64,000 nt of DNA from Siderastrea siderea (taxonomy: Eukaryota > Cnidaria > Anthozoa > Scleractinia > Rhizangiidae), in assembly GCA_964030785.1 (NCBI GenBank), contig OZ034970.1:42470635-42534634 (forward strand). Reading direction: 5' to 3'. Both the position numbers and the translations under genes were made by a program. Positions 22,709-34,262 of the stretch are shown here, in pieces. The notes beneath the pieces are model-generated. The model had not been told where the DNA came from, did no database searches, and saw only the letters and a list, made by a program, of their open reading frames with translations. Within the stretch, counting starts at the first letter, position 1. Each line of letters starts with the position of its first letter.

Positions 22709-23903
22709 CCTTTCCTTCTTAGAGGGTGGGCTGTAACTAAAAGAACTCGAAACCCGGTATAGGTAGATGTTTTTATTCGTCTTGAAGCTGACGGATCAGT
22801 CGGTTAACATGTTGAAGTCGACCTTTAAATGTAAAAGAGTACTCAGTCCATTGAGTACAACGTATTACTCGTTACAGGTGGTTATTCAAATTGTCTGCTC
22901 ATTGTACTTGGCTCGTAACCCATTTTAGCCTCATACCCAACCGTATGATCTTTAATTTAATTTGAACCTGTTCAACCTTTTAAATGTGGAAAACTAAATG
23001 TCCACCAGCACCGCGGTGCTAATCTGAGTTAAATTGGCTTTCTCAATTAAGTCGTGGCTACTGGCTAATGATATGAGAAACCAATTAAAAAAAGAAGAGA
23101 TCCGGATATTTGTTAGTTTTTTTATGAAAAAAGTGATGTTTGAATGACAAACGAACTATTTGCATATATCCTTTTTCAGGTTTTAATGTCCGGAACTTAA
23201 AAATGGACAGTACTTTAACCTTAAAATTTCATTGTAATTGACGGAAACATCGGCGGAAAAATAATTGACGGAAACATCCGCGGAAACGTTCATTGTAACT
23301 GAGGGAAACATTGGCGGACTTTTTTCCTTTTACATATTGATAGTTATTGCTATTTCAGAAGAAACCCGTGGTAGTCATAAGATATCCGCTAACAGTTCGT
23401 ATTTTGGGTTGTTTATTAATCGGTTGCAGTGTCGAACTGGATGCATTTGGTACGGAGAGAAAATTACGAATCTATCAGGAAAACATAGGTTAAAGTCATA
23501 TGGGTATATCTTGCGGTAGACTTCAACTGTCAGCACTTAATTCGTTTAATACTTGAATAATTTTAGTGATAGAAATGTACAGATGCACTTGATACCCTTT
23601 TTACATGAATTAGTCCGCCGGTTCATACAATTGGAAACAGCGTCCAGTTTTCAAACACAAACCTGAACACCTTTTACATAATTTTATTTACGGTGTAAAA
23701 AAGCTTTTATTGTTGTTAGAACAGGAAGGAACATGGACTATCTACTTTTTCTAGTCTAGGAGCAGTCTTTCCTTATGTTAAAGAATAGTCGAGAGCGCTA
23801 AGAACACGCGATTGCGCGCGGATGTAGACTGCCGCATTTAATTGTAATACGCGAGCGGTGAGCTCCTTCAAGTTTACCACACGCGCGTGAAATGTCCATG
23901 TGG
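22709..23903. other. Spacer between receptor copies
   Basis: No gene is supported. A short local duplication is visible at 23238-23310, where ATTG(A/T)A(A/C)(G/T)GAGGGAAACAT-like units with GGCGGA or CGCGGA follow one another. The rest is ordinary AT-rich sequence. Confidence 0.45.
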
Positions 23904-23912
23904 CAGCCTACC

Positions 23913-24143
23913 CAATCTCGTACCCAGAGTCCTCAGGCTTCCTGGTCAGCGGGCGGCGCCAGGAGAGACTCTGGGATAATGGAATTGTTACCGCAGGGAT
24001 CCTGCGGTTAACGGTTCTTAGTTTTGTTACAGTGAACAGCCCAGAACAGCCAAAACAAAAAAATCACATTTTTCCATTACCCCAGAGTCTCTCCTGGCGC
24101 CGCCTGCTGACCAAGAAGCCTGAGGACTCTGGGTACGAGATTG
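23913..24143. mobile_element. MITE with 9-bp target duplication (Mutator-like)
   Basis: This 231-bp element starts CAATCTCGTACCCAGAGTCC and ends with its reverse complement. The terminal inverted repeats are about 70 bp with only a few mismatches, and include GGCGCCAGGAGAGACTCTGG. The perfect 9-bp duplication CAGCCTACC flanks it at 23904-23912 and 24144-24152. A 9-bp duplication is typical of Mutator-like elements. It has no coding capacity. Confidence 0.9.
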
Positions 24144-24152
24144 CAGCCTACC

Positions 24153-25005
24153 TTCCAAGCGCTTTCAGATGTTCTTCTCTCTCGACTATCTCTGAGCAGA
24201 AGGAGGGAATGCTTGTAGTCTAACTTTTTCAAACACATTTTAACAGGAAACGTTGTATCTTCTCTTAGTTGATATAACACTTAATGGTTACTTTACGGCT
24301 TTTGGACTTTATATGCTGGTTACAGGTAGTTTTCCTACGTTAGTCTACTAGTTTTGGGTCGATTATTAAAACGGAATTAAGGTAGGGTATAACAAAAGCG
24401 TGATTTAACTCCAAACTAAACTGGTGACCTACTTTAAATAACAGCTCCCAAAACCAGATCTGACTTTGACCTTATTTGAATAATAATCGGCCTTTTAAGT
24501 TTATGGGGTGTGACATTTCCCCTTCCTATTCGAATCTCTAAAAGCAGTTTTAACTGCAGTTAATATTTTATCATTTGGACAGTGCTGCATCCGTACAACT
24601 ATCCATGCCGGTTGCGTTCATTAATCTATATTTAGCTGTATGTCATCACTAAAAATCTTACATTAGGTCAGCCTGGTGATAATAATAATCTAATTCTCTG
24701 AGGGGTCTGTTTGGTAAAAACCTTCACCTGTTTCACGTACAGAAGAGTTTGTAATCACAATCAAATCTGTCAAGATTCTCCCATGAAAACGCACAAATCA
24801 AAAGCTACATCCATTACCCTGGTTACTAGTTACTGGGGGAAAGGAGGGTGAGTTTGTAAAATAATTTGACGTTTCTCTTTAGCATTTAAACTTTTAAGAA
24901 ATTTAAAGCAAAACTAAGCCTACATTTAACTCAATTCAAACTGACTAACAAGCTAACATTAAACGTTTAAGAAAATTAAAGCAAAACTAAACCTAAATTT
25001 ATAAC
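24153..25005. other. Spacer downstream of a receptor pseudogene
   Basis: This AT-rich sequence has no supported gene. Two related segments with TTAAG(A/G)AA(A/T)TTAAAGCAAAACTAA occur at about 24892-24920 and 24967-24995, a short direct duplication beside the receptor's 3' end. Confidence 0.45.
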
Positions 25006-26206
25006 TCAATTTAAGCTGTTTAGCTGCAAATGTCTTTCGTCCATGGGCACAGTGTATCCTCCCCCTGCCACCTCCAACGGTGCAGCAATTGCTTGTGAGC
25101 GGCAGCATCTACATCGAAGAATCCTCAGGTAATCCTTTCGAAAGTTCTTGTTTAGCAGACCGTATATCATAGGATTCAGAACGCTGCTTATAGTGGCCAG
25201 AAAGTTATACGCTACGTCAGTAAACCTCTCGAGAGAATATCCAACTGCCACAAGTCGTGTCCACAATGTCGATCACCAAAATGGGAGTCCAGCAAAGAAA
25301 GAAAAACACCACTATCACGAATATTGTGCGCGCTACCTTGATTTCTTCCACGTTTGCCGTGCTAGTTTCAGTTCCAGTGTTTTGGAAATTGCTGTTGTGG
25401 CTGCGAACAGTTTTAAAGATTCTGGTATAACTATAAAAGATGACGCAGGCGGGAAGCCCGACATAAAGTATTATGATAAACACCATGAATGCACCGCTAT
25501 CTACCTAAATATACATAAGCCACGCACCTCTTCGGAACCTGTAATTTTATTGGCTTCCTATATCACGCACCTCTATTGTTTTAAGGGCTAGGGTCATTGT
25601 TTTATTGTTTGTTCTTTTGTCTTCTCAGCCAATCCTGTTAAGCCTTCCAATAGGTGCGTACCGCCTCTAAATATAGCAGAAAAACTTGGAAGGATGAAAA
25701 ACCATTTTACGCCCACTGAACATGTAAGGTAGTGGAGAACACATGGAATAGAACCATGTCACAATAATCATGATCATGGTTTTCTTTTTGGTGAAGTATC
25801 GTCGGCACTTAGTTGGTTTGACGACTCGAAAGTACCTGTTCACCGCCATCAAGGTTAATGTGTGAACCGAAGCAGCAGCCAGAGTCATAGCCATGTATCC
25901 TTGGTATTGACAAGTTGTATCGCTAAAAGGCCACGTAGATGTTGCTAATACGGTAAGACATAAAGGGCACGCGGTAAAAGCTCCCAGAGAGAAGTCCGAG
26001 ATAGCGAGCGATGCCACGAACATATTCGGGATTTGTCGCAACCGACGGTTTAAAACCATGATCAAGAGAGTTATAAAATTTCCAAGGAACAAGAAAACCA
26101 AAAGAAGCGCATAGGTCCCTGATTCCAGAATGACTTTCGCTTCGCTCCTTGACTGTAACTCTTTCATCATGTCTGTCAGTTGCTTTTCTGTAGAATTCAT
26201 TTTCAA
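25006..26206 (-). pseudogene. Class A GPCR pseudogene interrupted by a MITE
   Basis: The N-terminal part (25667-26206) covers membrane segments 1-4, with FLGNFITLLIMVLNRR, SLAISDFSLGA and the NRYFRVVKP motif in place of DRY. The reading is cut by a 153-bp insertion (25514-25666) in the second outer loop. It then resumes with segments 5-6, including VGLPACVIFYSYTRIFKTV and FFFLCWTPILVIDIVD. A one-base shift near 25215-25225 separates this from segment 7 (NFLATISSVLNPMIYGLLNK) and the tail, which ends LQLNSLN. Apart from the insertion and the shift the receptor is complete, so it was lost recently compared with the copy at 22020-22708. Family ligand is unknown. Confidence 0.9.
25514..25666. mobile_element. 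153-bp MITE inside a GPCR gene
   Basis: The insert is flanked by a perfect 9-bp duplication CTAAATATA (25505-25513 and 25667-25675). Its ends are imperfect inverted repeats built on ACGCACCT (near 25523 and, inverted, near 25652). A third ACGCACCT lies in the interior. The interrupted receptor reading resumes on either side. Confidence 0.85.
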
Positions 26207-27784
26207 GGAAGAAATTATTCACACTGTTCTTCTCAGAGAAGGGCTCTTTACGTTGGGCTGTAACTATAATGATATAAAAATTAGTTTTATTTTAATTTTG
26301 TTAATTAGTATTATTTATATATTTATATTCTCGAAGGGAAGTTTTTTGTTTTTAGCTATTGCGTTAGGAAGATGGCAGCCTCTTCAGGAACTGATGGGTG
26401 CAATATCTCACTGCATACGGCAGGTGGTTATGTTTATTTCAAAACACCAGCCGATTGTAATTCGTTATCAATCCCTTCAAAGACACAAATCATTCCTGTT
26501 CTGCTCTCGCTAACGTTAAAAATTAAAAGCTCGTCATTTTAAGTTGAAATGACCGTTTTAAGAAAACGATGCAATACATTCTTCACTAAGGTTTGGCCAG
26601 ACCGCTTCAGATAAAGCTTCAGCTAGCGTAAACATCAAAGCCAGAAGACACAAACAATGTGAAATCTAATTTTGCTTAAAAATCGTTTAAACGACATAGT
26701 GCTTTACCGTTTGGGAGGATATTTGTTCTTTTCAAGTCAATAGTGAAGTTCTTCAAGCTAGTCTAGAAAACTCTCATAATCTCTTTACGTTTGTGGACGT
26801 GCTACTCGTTTAACGATGTTCAACGACCAATCAAATAATTTGACAGGAAGACCTTTTGTGTGAGCAATTATATCAGGTTCAATTATAGCAAGCAACCCAT
26901 GTAAGAGTGATTGAAAGCGCTCAGGGACCGATCGCAGGTGATATGACGATATATAATTACCAAATTAAAAACCTAGCTATTTCATAGAATCCAGGTTTCT
27001 ACGCAGTAGAAGTTTGAATTGAAAATGTGGTTAATAAGATTAAAATATTAATTTTTTGTTTCACTCTTTAGTTTCCAAAAAATATTATAAATTAGTAAGG
27101 AATGTTTTTAGTTTATACAATGCATCTAAGTTCCGTTCTATTCTAAGTTAACAAACTTGTATGAAAAGCCCTGGGCTTTCTAGTACGAGAACAGGCATGC
27201 CGTAAAATATCTAAAGTGACCGTGGTCTAGATCGATCTGTTAACTTGAAAAGGGATATTTCCAAAGTTGTCTATAGCCTAAGGAGCTGATTTCTATACAG
27301 TCGAAATATTGTTTTACTGAACATAACAACATAACTATTAATAAATAGCCCTAAAGAAATTTGGTCTGAAATTTGATGTCCTCCCAAAATAAAAAAAAAA
27401 AAAGGTTGGATGTACTTCATTCAAACAGGAAAAAACACACTGAGTTCTTGGGACATGCATTCTGCAACCCACGCATATTACAAAAATGCTTTGACAAGCA
27501 TAATGGCAGTTCATCGAGCTCAGTAACGAGCAATGCTCAATTTTTTTCTAACATTAATTTGATCTACATTACCCACCGTGAAGGACAATAGATCAGTGAT
27601 GGTTCTCATCTTATGGTCCCCCAGGATTTGATCGGATGAAAACTGTTAAAAGGCCTACTTAGTAGAGTACGTGGCTTGAATTAATGCTTGTTGATTAAAA
27701 AAATAATTACTTAAATAGCAACAATAATATGGCGCCATAATCAAATTAATGGTAAATTGCCCAAGGTGAACGCCAAGCTGTATT

Positions 27785-27832
<48 letters not shown>

Positions 27833-28537
27833 TTTTTTTTATGTAACAGTTTTAGACAGTTAAGAATCTAAGAATAAGTTATAAATTTAAAGTTCTGAAA
27901 GCATCAGAGAGAACAGACCTTGGGCAAAGTTTGACCGTACGCAATACGTTTCCTATTTAGTAGGATACGCGGGATACATGAATAAAGAAGCACGGTTAAG
28001 GTAGCTGAACACAGTTTGCGCACGCCTTACAGTTTCAGTTGCCGACGCTACTCAGTGAGCGCGCCAGGATTAAGGAAAGCAAACATGCCACTGATAATTA
28101 AAAGTATTTTTTTTCTATAGCCTGCTTAGTGTAATTTGCGACACTCTACATTATGAATGCTTATTTACCATTTTGCCAGTTATAAAAGTGGCAAAGACCT
28201 TCTGCAAGAAATTTGATAACGCTATTGCTATAACTCTACAACTCTTTTAAAGCAAAGCTTATATCTAGCAGATCTTTTTAAAGGCCTTAAAAGACATGTC
28301 GTCTTTTAATTCTAGTCGCATCTTTAGCCACCAATCGTCAACCATGGTACATTTAAAATTTTAAAGCATTTTAATTTCCGCTATCGGTCACCATGTTTAT
28401 TATAACAAGGAAGCGTGATATTGTAAGTTTCATGTTTTCTTTTAAAGCGTCTTTGCCAATTTCTATTCAGTGTTTTTTTTAAATTTTATTTTATGGCTAA
28501 GACGATATAAACTTGAACTTGTACTTGAAAAATGCAA
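26207..28537. other. Spacer with a CTTT microsatellite
   Basis: No protein gene is supported over this stretch. A TTTC tandem repeat of about 12 units followed by a T-run lies at 27783-27840. The remainder is AT-rich spacer between receptor copies. Confidence 0.5.
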
Positions 28538-30045
28538 CAGAAGTTCTTAATTTAATTCAACCTGTTCAACTGACGGAACATGATTTACCGCCGCGGTTGC
28601 CGCGCTGGCCTGTCCTTCCACCCCCGGGCTTCCACCATCACTGGTTCAACGATCCTTTTCGAGCGGCAGTAGTCACAGCGAAGCACCACCACTGTTTAAA
28701 GAAAGCCCACCCACACTGACCAATACCTAGCCTATGATTCACACCATCCTCAGTCAGTGAAACGTGATATTGTTAAGTGTCTATACGACCGAGCCAAACA
28801 CCTCACATCTAAACCATCAGCTATCTCTAAAGAAAAGAAACATTTATCATCGGTACTTGTTTCGAACGGATATCCTTCTTCGTTTGTACGAAAGCTCACA
28901 AAGACAACAAGACCAACAACCAACAAAGAACCTACGCAGGAATTTAAGTCTGCTGCGGTTCTACCCTAAATAAAAGGTGTATCAGAGGTTCTTCGCCACT
29001 GCCTACAACAACAAGGCGTACGCACCGTCTTCAAATCAGACACAACTCTTGGGTCTCACTTAGTGCGACCGAAAGACACCCTTGAACCAACTAAACAAGA
29101 CGGTGTCGTCTATAAAATTCCATGTGAGTGCGGCAAAGTATACATCGGGGAAACAGGGAGAGCGATGCAAGACAGGATAAAAGAACACGACAGAGATATA
29201 CGACTTGCTCGTACGCAAACCTCCGCAGTTTCCGAACACGCTAACGAAACGGGACATCTTCCAATTTGGAAAGAAGTTAAGTTTATTGATCGTGACTCTC
29301 ACTGGTACACACGTAGGGTCAAAGAGGCTATCGATATAAGACTTCATCCTAATAACATCAATAGAGATAGCGGAATCGAAATTCCAGAAGCCTGGATACC
29401 TACGATCAGAAAGCACAACAGCCGACCAACCACAAAAACGGACCTGTGAGGGAACAACATCTAATAGTCGGAATAATAATGAGGATCGAAATGCACCAAT
29501 AGCAACGAACCATCATGCTACAAATAGCGACACGTAAACAATTGACCTCATCGCCTGATGAAGACCAGCAGTATTGCAGTCGAAACGTCGCGATCAACAA
29601 CTCAAAGCGATTCCATTGTGAGACAAACGAATAAAACGTTCATCTTACCTAGCTTATTTGACAAATATATGAAGACAAGGTAAAGAATTTCTTAACAAAA
29701 TCTCAGCCTGGGTATGTTCGTAGCATGTTCTTAAAATGCTGGCAAATCTCAGCTTCGACGTTCTTATTAAAAAGGTTCTTATAAAAAAAAGAGACTGTAT
29801 CATTTCATGTCCGTCGGGCATGTAAGGTAATAAAGCCCACATTGAAATGAACCATGACACAAGAATCATGATCGTGGTTTTCGTTTGGTAAAAGAAGAAG
29901 AAAAAAAACAGTGACGGTTACTTTACTGTGTTGTCAGTTCGAAAATACCTGTTTATTGTCATCAAGGCCAATATTTGAACCGATGCTACAGCCAAGGCTT
30001 TATTTTTCCTTTGTAGTCTTCGAACTGGCAAACTAAAAGGCCAGT
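28538..30045 (-). pseudogene. GPCR remnant split by a Penelope-like element
   Basis: Two separate minus-strand remnants of the same receptor family flank a retroelement. The left one (28538-28692) resembles the C-terminal tail, with CDYCRS then VEPV and an ending QLNRLN. The right one (about 29780-30045) resembles segments 3-4, with INRYFRT, MILVSWFISMWALLPYM and GHEM. Frames are disrupted and membrane segments 5-7 are missing. The order on the minus strand is consistent with one old receptor copy opened by the insertion at 28695-29640 and further eroded. Confidence 0.7.
28695..29640 (+). mobile_element. 5'-truncated Penelope-like element with GIY-YIG endonuclease
   Basis: The frame at 29063-29449 contains a GIY-YIG nuclease: VVYKIPCECGKVYIGETGRAMQDRI supplies the two short motifs, with Arg and His in DRIKEHDRD. 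An IPEAWIP segment follows. This domain sits at the C-terminus of Penelope-type reverse transcriptases. Upstream (28699-29060) is the linker, with LAYDSHHP or its frame variant and VKRDIVKCLYDRAKHL. It is broken by frame changes and a stop near 28970, and the reverse transcriptase itself is gone. The 3' UTR carries CTGATGA (29555) and GAAA (29582), words of a hammerhead ribozyme core known from these elements. Confidence 0.85.
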
Positions 30046-30117
30046 TTTACGCAGCTCACTAAAAACCTTTAATACAACAAGGGCTTCAGGAGGTTTTTTA
30101 GTAAGCTGCGTAGAACT
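30043..30117. repeat. Foldback repeat
   Basis: TTTTACGCAGCTCACTAAAA is answered after about 30 bases by its near reverse complement (TTTTTTAGTAAGCTGCGTAG). Together they form a 75-bp hairpin at the edge of a receptor remnant, perhaps a miniature element. Confidence 0.6.
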
Positions 30118-30845
30118 AGGACTCCGTGGTTTTTCAAAATTGAGGGCGGTAAAGCAACTACTATCAAACTCACTTAAGAATCGGGAAGAAACAGGGACAT
30201 TTGCCGGCAGAAGACGATGTAGAGATCAAAGACAAGGGACAACAGAACTGGCAGTAGTTTGATAATTTTATAGAAGTTTCGACATCTTTCAACGCTGTTT
30301 GCTTGAAAAAGGCTTCGTTGACAACTCAAACTACGTGTTTCCTATGTGTTTCCTGTGGAAAATGGTGTTGACCTGGCTACAACTGGTTTAATGCATTACA
30401 TTGCAGAGAGTAAAAAAGCAGCGGGCAGGGACGGATGAGAAAGAGATTGGAAAACATCAACCAGTGAAAAAAAAAAAGGGAAGAAAGAGATGCTGAACTA
30501 TGGGATAAAGACTTACACGACCACTTCTTCCGCTAAACACCAAATGGACGTGGTTACAGAAGGCACACTTTGAGAAGGTGACTGACGGCTTGCCAATAGC
30601 CGCTCAAACCCAGCCATTGAGAAAAAAAAAGGTCTTAAATCGAAAACAAACAATGCCAGAAAGTCCACTCCGTCATATAGGATTCGTTCTGGGAGGATTT
30701 GAGCGATCAGTTTTGAACTCAAAACGAGGTATAAGTGTTTCTTTATACAAGATTGCAGTGATTCAAAATTTTAGAACCACTTTCAGTCAACATACAATAA
30801 GTCTGAATCCACGGGCGAAAGGGTAAACAACAGGTAATGTTTTTT
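30118..30845. other. Spacer with a dispersed repeat
   Basis: 30391-30605 is the relative of 1074-1305 (same order of conserved words, many substitutions and small gaps). Nothing else is recognised before the 3' end of the intact receptor. Confidence 0.5.
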
Positions 30846-31844
30846 CTATTGCCTGGCTAATGTGTTTACTGCTGTTTCCACAATAAACGGTTCTACGACC
30901 GTTTGTGAGCGGCAGTAGCTGCAGCGAAGCACCTTAAGATATTCCTTTTGGAACTTTTTGTTGAATACACCATAAATGATAGGATTCAAAGCGCTGCTTG
31001 TAGCTACCAAAAAGGTGTACGCTATGTAAGCTTGGCGAGAAAACGTCCAGCTCCCGCGAATTGTGTCTAGGATATCAATCAACAAAATGGGCATCCAACA
31101 CAGATTGTAAAACACCACTGTCACAAACAGCGTGCGCGTTATCTTAATCTCTTCCACGTTTACCACACGAAGTCCTTTTCCAGCACCTTGGAAATTGTTG
31201 TTGTGGCTACGAACAGTTTTGAAAATTCTGAGGTAACAATAAAAGATGACGCAGGATGGGAGGCCGACGTAAACCGTTACCAAAAAGGTCGTGAATGCAC
31301 CGCTATCGATATGAAGATAACAAAAATTCTTGGAAGGATGAAACACCATTTTGTGTCCACTGAGCAGGTAAGGTAATGAAGAACACATGGCATATAACCA
31401 CGTCACAAGAATCATTATCGTGGCTTTCTTTTTTGTGAAGTAGCGTCTGTACTTGGCTGGTTTGATGATTCGAAAATATCTGTTTACTGTCATTAAGGCC
31501 AATGTGTGAACCGATACAATAGCCAGAGTTATTGCTACGTAGCCTTCGTATTGGCAAACAATGTCGCTAAAAGGCCACTGGGATGTCGCTAACGAAGGAA
31601 TGCCCAAAGGACATGCAGAGATAGCTCCCATACATAAATCGGAAATAGCGAGTGATGTCACCAACATGTTGGGGATTGTTCGCATTCGTCTGTTTAACAC
31701 AATGACTAAAAGAGTTAAAGTGTTTCCAAGAAATATCAATAAAAGTATAAGTACTAAAGCCGCTAATTCTAAGATGACTGTAACTTTGTTTCTTGACTGT
31801 AATTCTTTCAACATGTCTTCTAGTTGCTTTTTGGTGAGATCCAT
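30846..31844 (-). CDS. Intact rhodopsin-like (class A) G protein-coupled receptor
   Basis: This 332-residue, single-exon receptor is predicted in the plasma membrane and signals through G proteins. Seven hydrophobic segments are visible. Segment 1 (about residues 22-48) has FLGNTLTLLVIVLN with the conserved GN. Segment 2 has SLAISDL. Segment 3 ends in NRYFRI, where NRY replaces DRY. Segment 6 has LCWMPILLIDIL (CWxP) and segment 7 SALNPIIYGVFN (NPxxY). A Cys in CQYEGY and one in the second outer loop (NFCYLH) can form the usual disulphide. A Cys-rich tail (LRCSYCRS) could be palmitoylated. It belongs to the local tandem family. NRY is shared with melatonin-type receptors, but the ligand cannot be read from sequence. 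Confidence 0.93.
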   Translation of the reverse strand: MDLTKKQLEDMLKELQSRNKVTVILELAALVLILLLIFLGNTLTLLVIVLNRRMRTIPNMLVTSLAISDLCMGAISACPLGIPSLATSQWPFSDIVCQYEGYVAITLAIVSVHTLALMTVNRYFRIIKPAKYRRYFTKKKATIMILVTWLYAMCSSLPYLLSGHKMVFHPSKNFCYLHIDSGAFTTFLVTVYVGLPSCVIFYCYLRIFKTVRSHNNNFQGAGKGLRVVNVEEIKITRTLFVTVVFYNLCWMPILLIDILDTIRGSWTFSRQAYIAYTFLVATSSALNPIIYGVFNKKFQKEYLKVLRCSYCRSQTVVEPFIVETAVNTLARQ

Positions 31845-34262
31845 TTTTTTAGGGAAATTCGCGCCTTACTCTAAGCACACATGGTGTCTTCCTTTTACTT
31901 TAAACTTTATGTTTACACAATACTCAAATTATTTTTTCTAATTTCCTTTTAAACTAATTAAAGAAACTCATAATAATCTCTTTTTCGTTATTAAAAAGAA
32001 ACGTTTACAAAGGTTTGTTTTTTTTTTTTTACTTTCTTCATGCAAAGAGAGGCACTTAAATGAACAAAGAAAGACTCCCAAAAGTATTGCAATTTCTTTT
32101 TAATAGCAGACGCGGTTTCAACATCATTTATGAGAAATGCTTGTCATTGGCAGCTGTCTGACCGTCTGTGTCAGCTAGCAGTTGCAGTGCTGAGCACCGT
32201 ACCTTCGTGACCCACTGAAGATTTTTGTCAACTCTTCATTTTTGACATCTTAATTGACTAAACTGACGTCCCGGTGGCTTCCGTTTTAACTGATGCAAGA
32301 GTGGAAGGTGAAGGAAGTGTCGAGGATCACGTTCGTCTTCCAAACACTAAGATTGATTGGTCAATGTCAGGGAATTCAAAAGCACCAGAAAGATATAAAC
32401 CATTTTGAAACACTCATAAATACGGTGGCCCACAAGTATCACGGCAAAAGGATCAAATCAATACCGCACAATTAAAAAAAATAAGTCAATAATTACTTTA
32501 GTTTAGTCCCTTACGTTTTAGGTAACTAACTAGCAACAGCTCGCTGTCATCATAGCAACGGTAATTTTCGCCAATATTTCAAGAAAGATAAAACTTAACA
32601 CTTTCTCTTTTCAGTTGAAGGACCTTTTATGATATCAAAACATTCTTAATGTACATTGAGCTTCCTAGGTGGCTGCGATTTTAAGATATTTACATTTAAA
32701 AACTGCTAAAATGCAGCGCAAATCGGCCAAAAAGTCCGTAATTTGCATAAATAGAAATATTTCTAAACTGCACTTACAGCCTCGTAGTGCATCACAAGCG
32801 AGTTACCAAACGGATTAACTTATAATCAGGCACGAGTGTTTTATAAAAATAAACTTCTTGTTTTCTTTTTAATAATATATATAAGGTACTGGAGAAGCAA
32901 CTTAAAGCAGCTTGCGAATTCCGAGCATGACATTGTTATATAAATTCCTCGTTTTAATATTTTCTATAACATAAGTACAAAAATATCCATTTTGATGTCA
33001 TTTGGTTTCTTGTTCCATATCGTTTCAGGGCCATCTGAATGCTTTTGTTTAAATTCATCTTCAGGTGCTTCCTAGTTTTCTATAATTAGTTCCCGAAGTT
33101 GGAGGGAAAACAATGTTTTTAGTCAAAATGAAATCTAAATATTCTTTAAGAAAACATCCTTATTAAAAAAAAGCAAAACAAAACAAAACAATCGGTTACC
33201 CTTTTGTCGTGAGACATTTCTTTTCACTGTAAACAGTCAAACGTTGTATAAATTGTATAGTGCAAACGTTGGAGTAAGAAAATGGATGTTTTTCATACTT
33301 GGGCTTACTTAAAACTTCCAAAGATCGAGACGTTTCAAGGCTGATGCCAGCTCTCAGCAACCCTGCGTCTTTACCATGCACTGAAGAAGAGGCAGCAGTC
33401 TTAAGACGTCTCATTGTTTGAAACTTTTAGTAGGCGCACGTATTAAAAACGTTTACGATGTTAGAGAAAATTTCTCATAGTGTCTTGCGGTTTCGGATCT
33501 CTAATTTTATATGATTAAAAAAAAATGACGAACCGATTTTCTGATTGTTTGTTATTTTGTTAAGTGAGGGATTTTCCTTCACGGTAAACTTTCCAAGTGA
33601 CCCTGTTTTCCCCAATCTTTTAAATGAATAAATTTCCTTACAGTTTTAAATTTTATAAACGTAAATGCCCATAGAGAGCCTAAATTCAGTGTAAATTCCC
33701 AATCTCATCTTGATGTGCCCATAATAAAGTTTTGTAAGTTCAGCTGCTTTGCAAACAAGAAAACAATTGCAAGTGACTGCGTCCTACATTAAGGTGACAA
33801 CCGGCCTCAAGTATGATAGAAGACGGCTACAACCTGCAATTAGTCTGTTTTAGTTTATTACAACCAAAGGACACAACGCTATAACTATGGTGACCAATAA
33901 GTACACTCCACACGCAGTGTTAATATAGTTACAATGCCCTAGAAAGTTATGGTGTGTACAACATATTGCTCTATTTAAACTTTTGAGTTTAAATGTATTT
34001 GAATAAAACGATTATAACAGAGACAAAATTATTAAATTTGACTTAAAGCAGATAGCACCGGGTAGCTCTACTAAACGGCTTTCGTATGAACGGTAACACT
34101 TAATTGCCATTTCACAAAAGAGTCTGAAATGCTAGAACCACCTTCAATAAAGAGCATAATGATCACAGTTAAGGATTTCAAAAACAGCAATAATGTTAAG
34201 AACCACACTTTATAATTATTTGTGTAACTCAGGGGCGAGGCAGCGACATTTTTTCCTTCCTG
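31845..34262. other. Spacer between the two intact receptor genes
   Basis: AT-rich, with no supported gene or mobile element ends. It includes the presumed promoter of the receptor at 30846-31844 and the 3' flank of the next one, but I see no convincing core promoter motif. The short open frames have no family features. Confidence 0.5.

Noticed and set aside
23900..24223. 107-codon plus frame
   Set aside because: It lies mostly within the MITE at 23913-24143 and reflects its inverted repeats.
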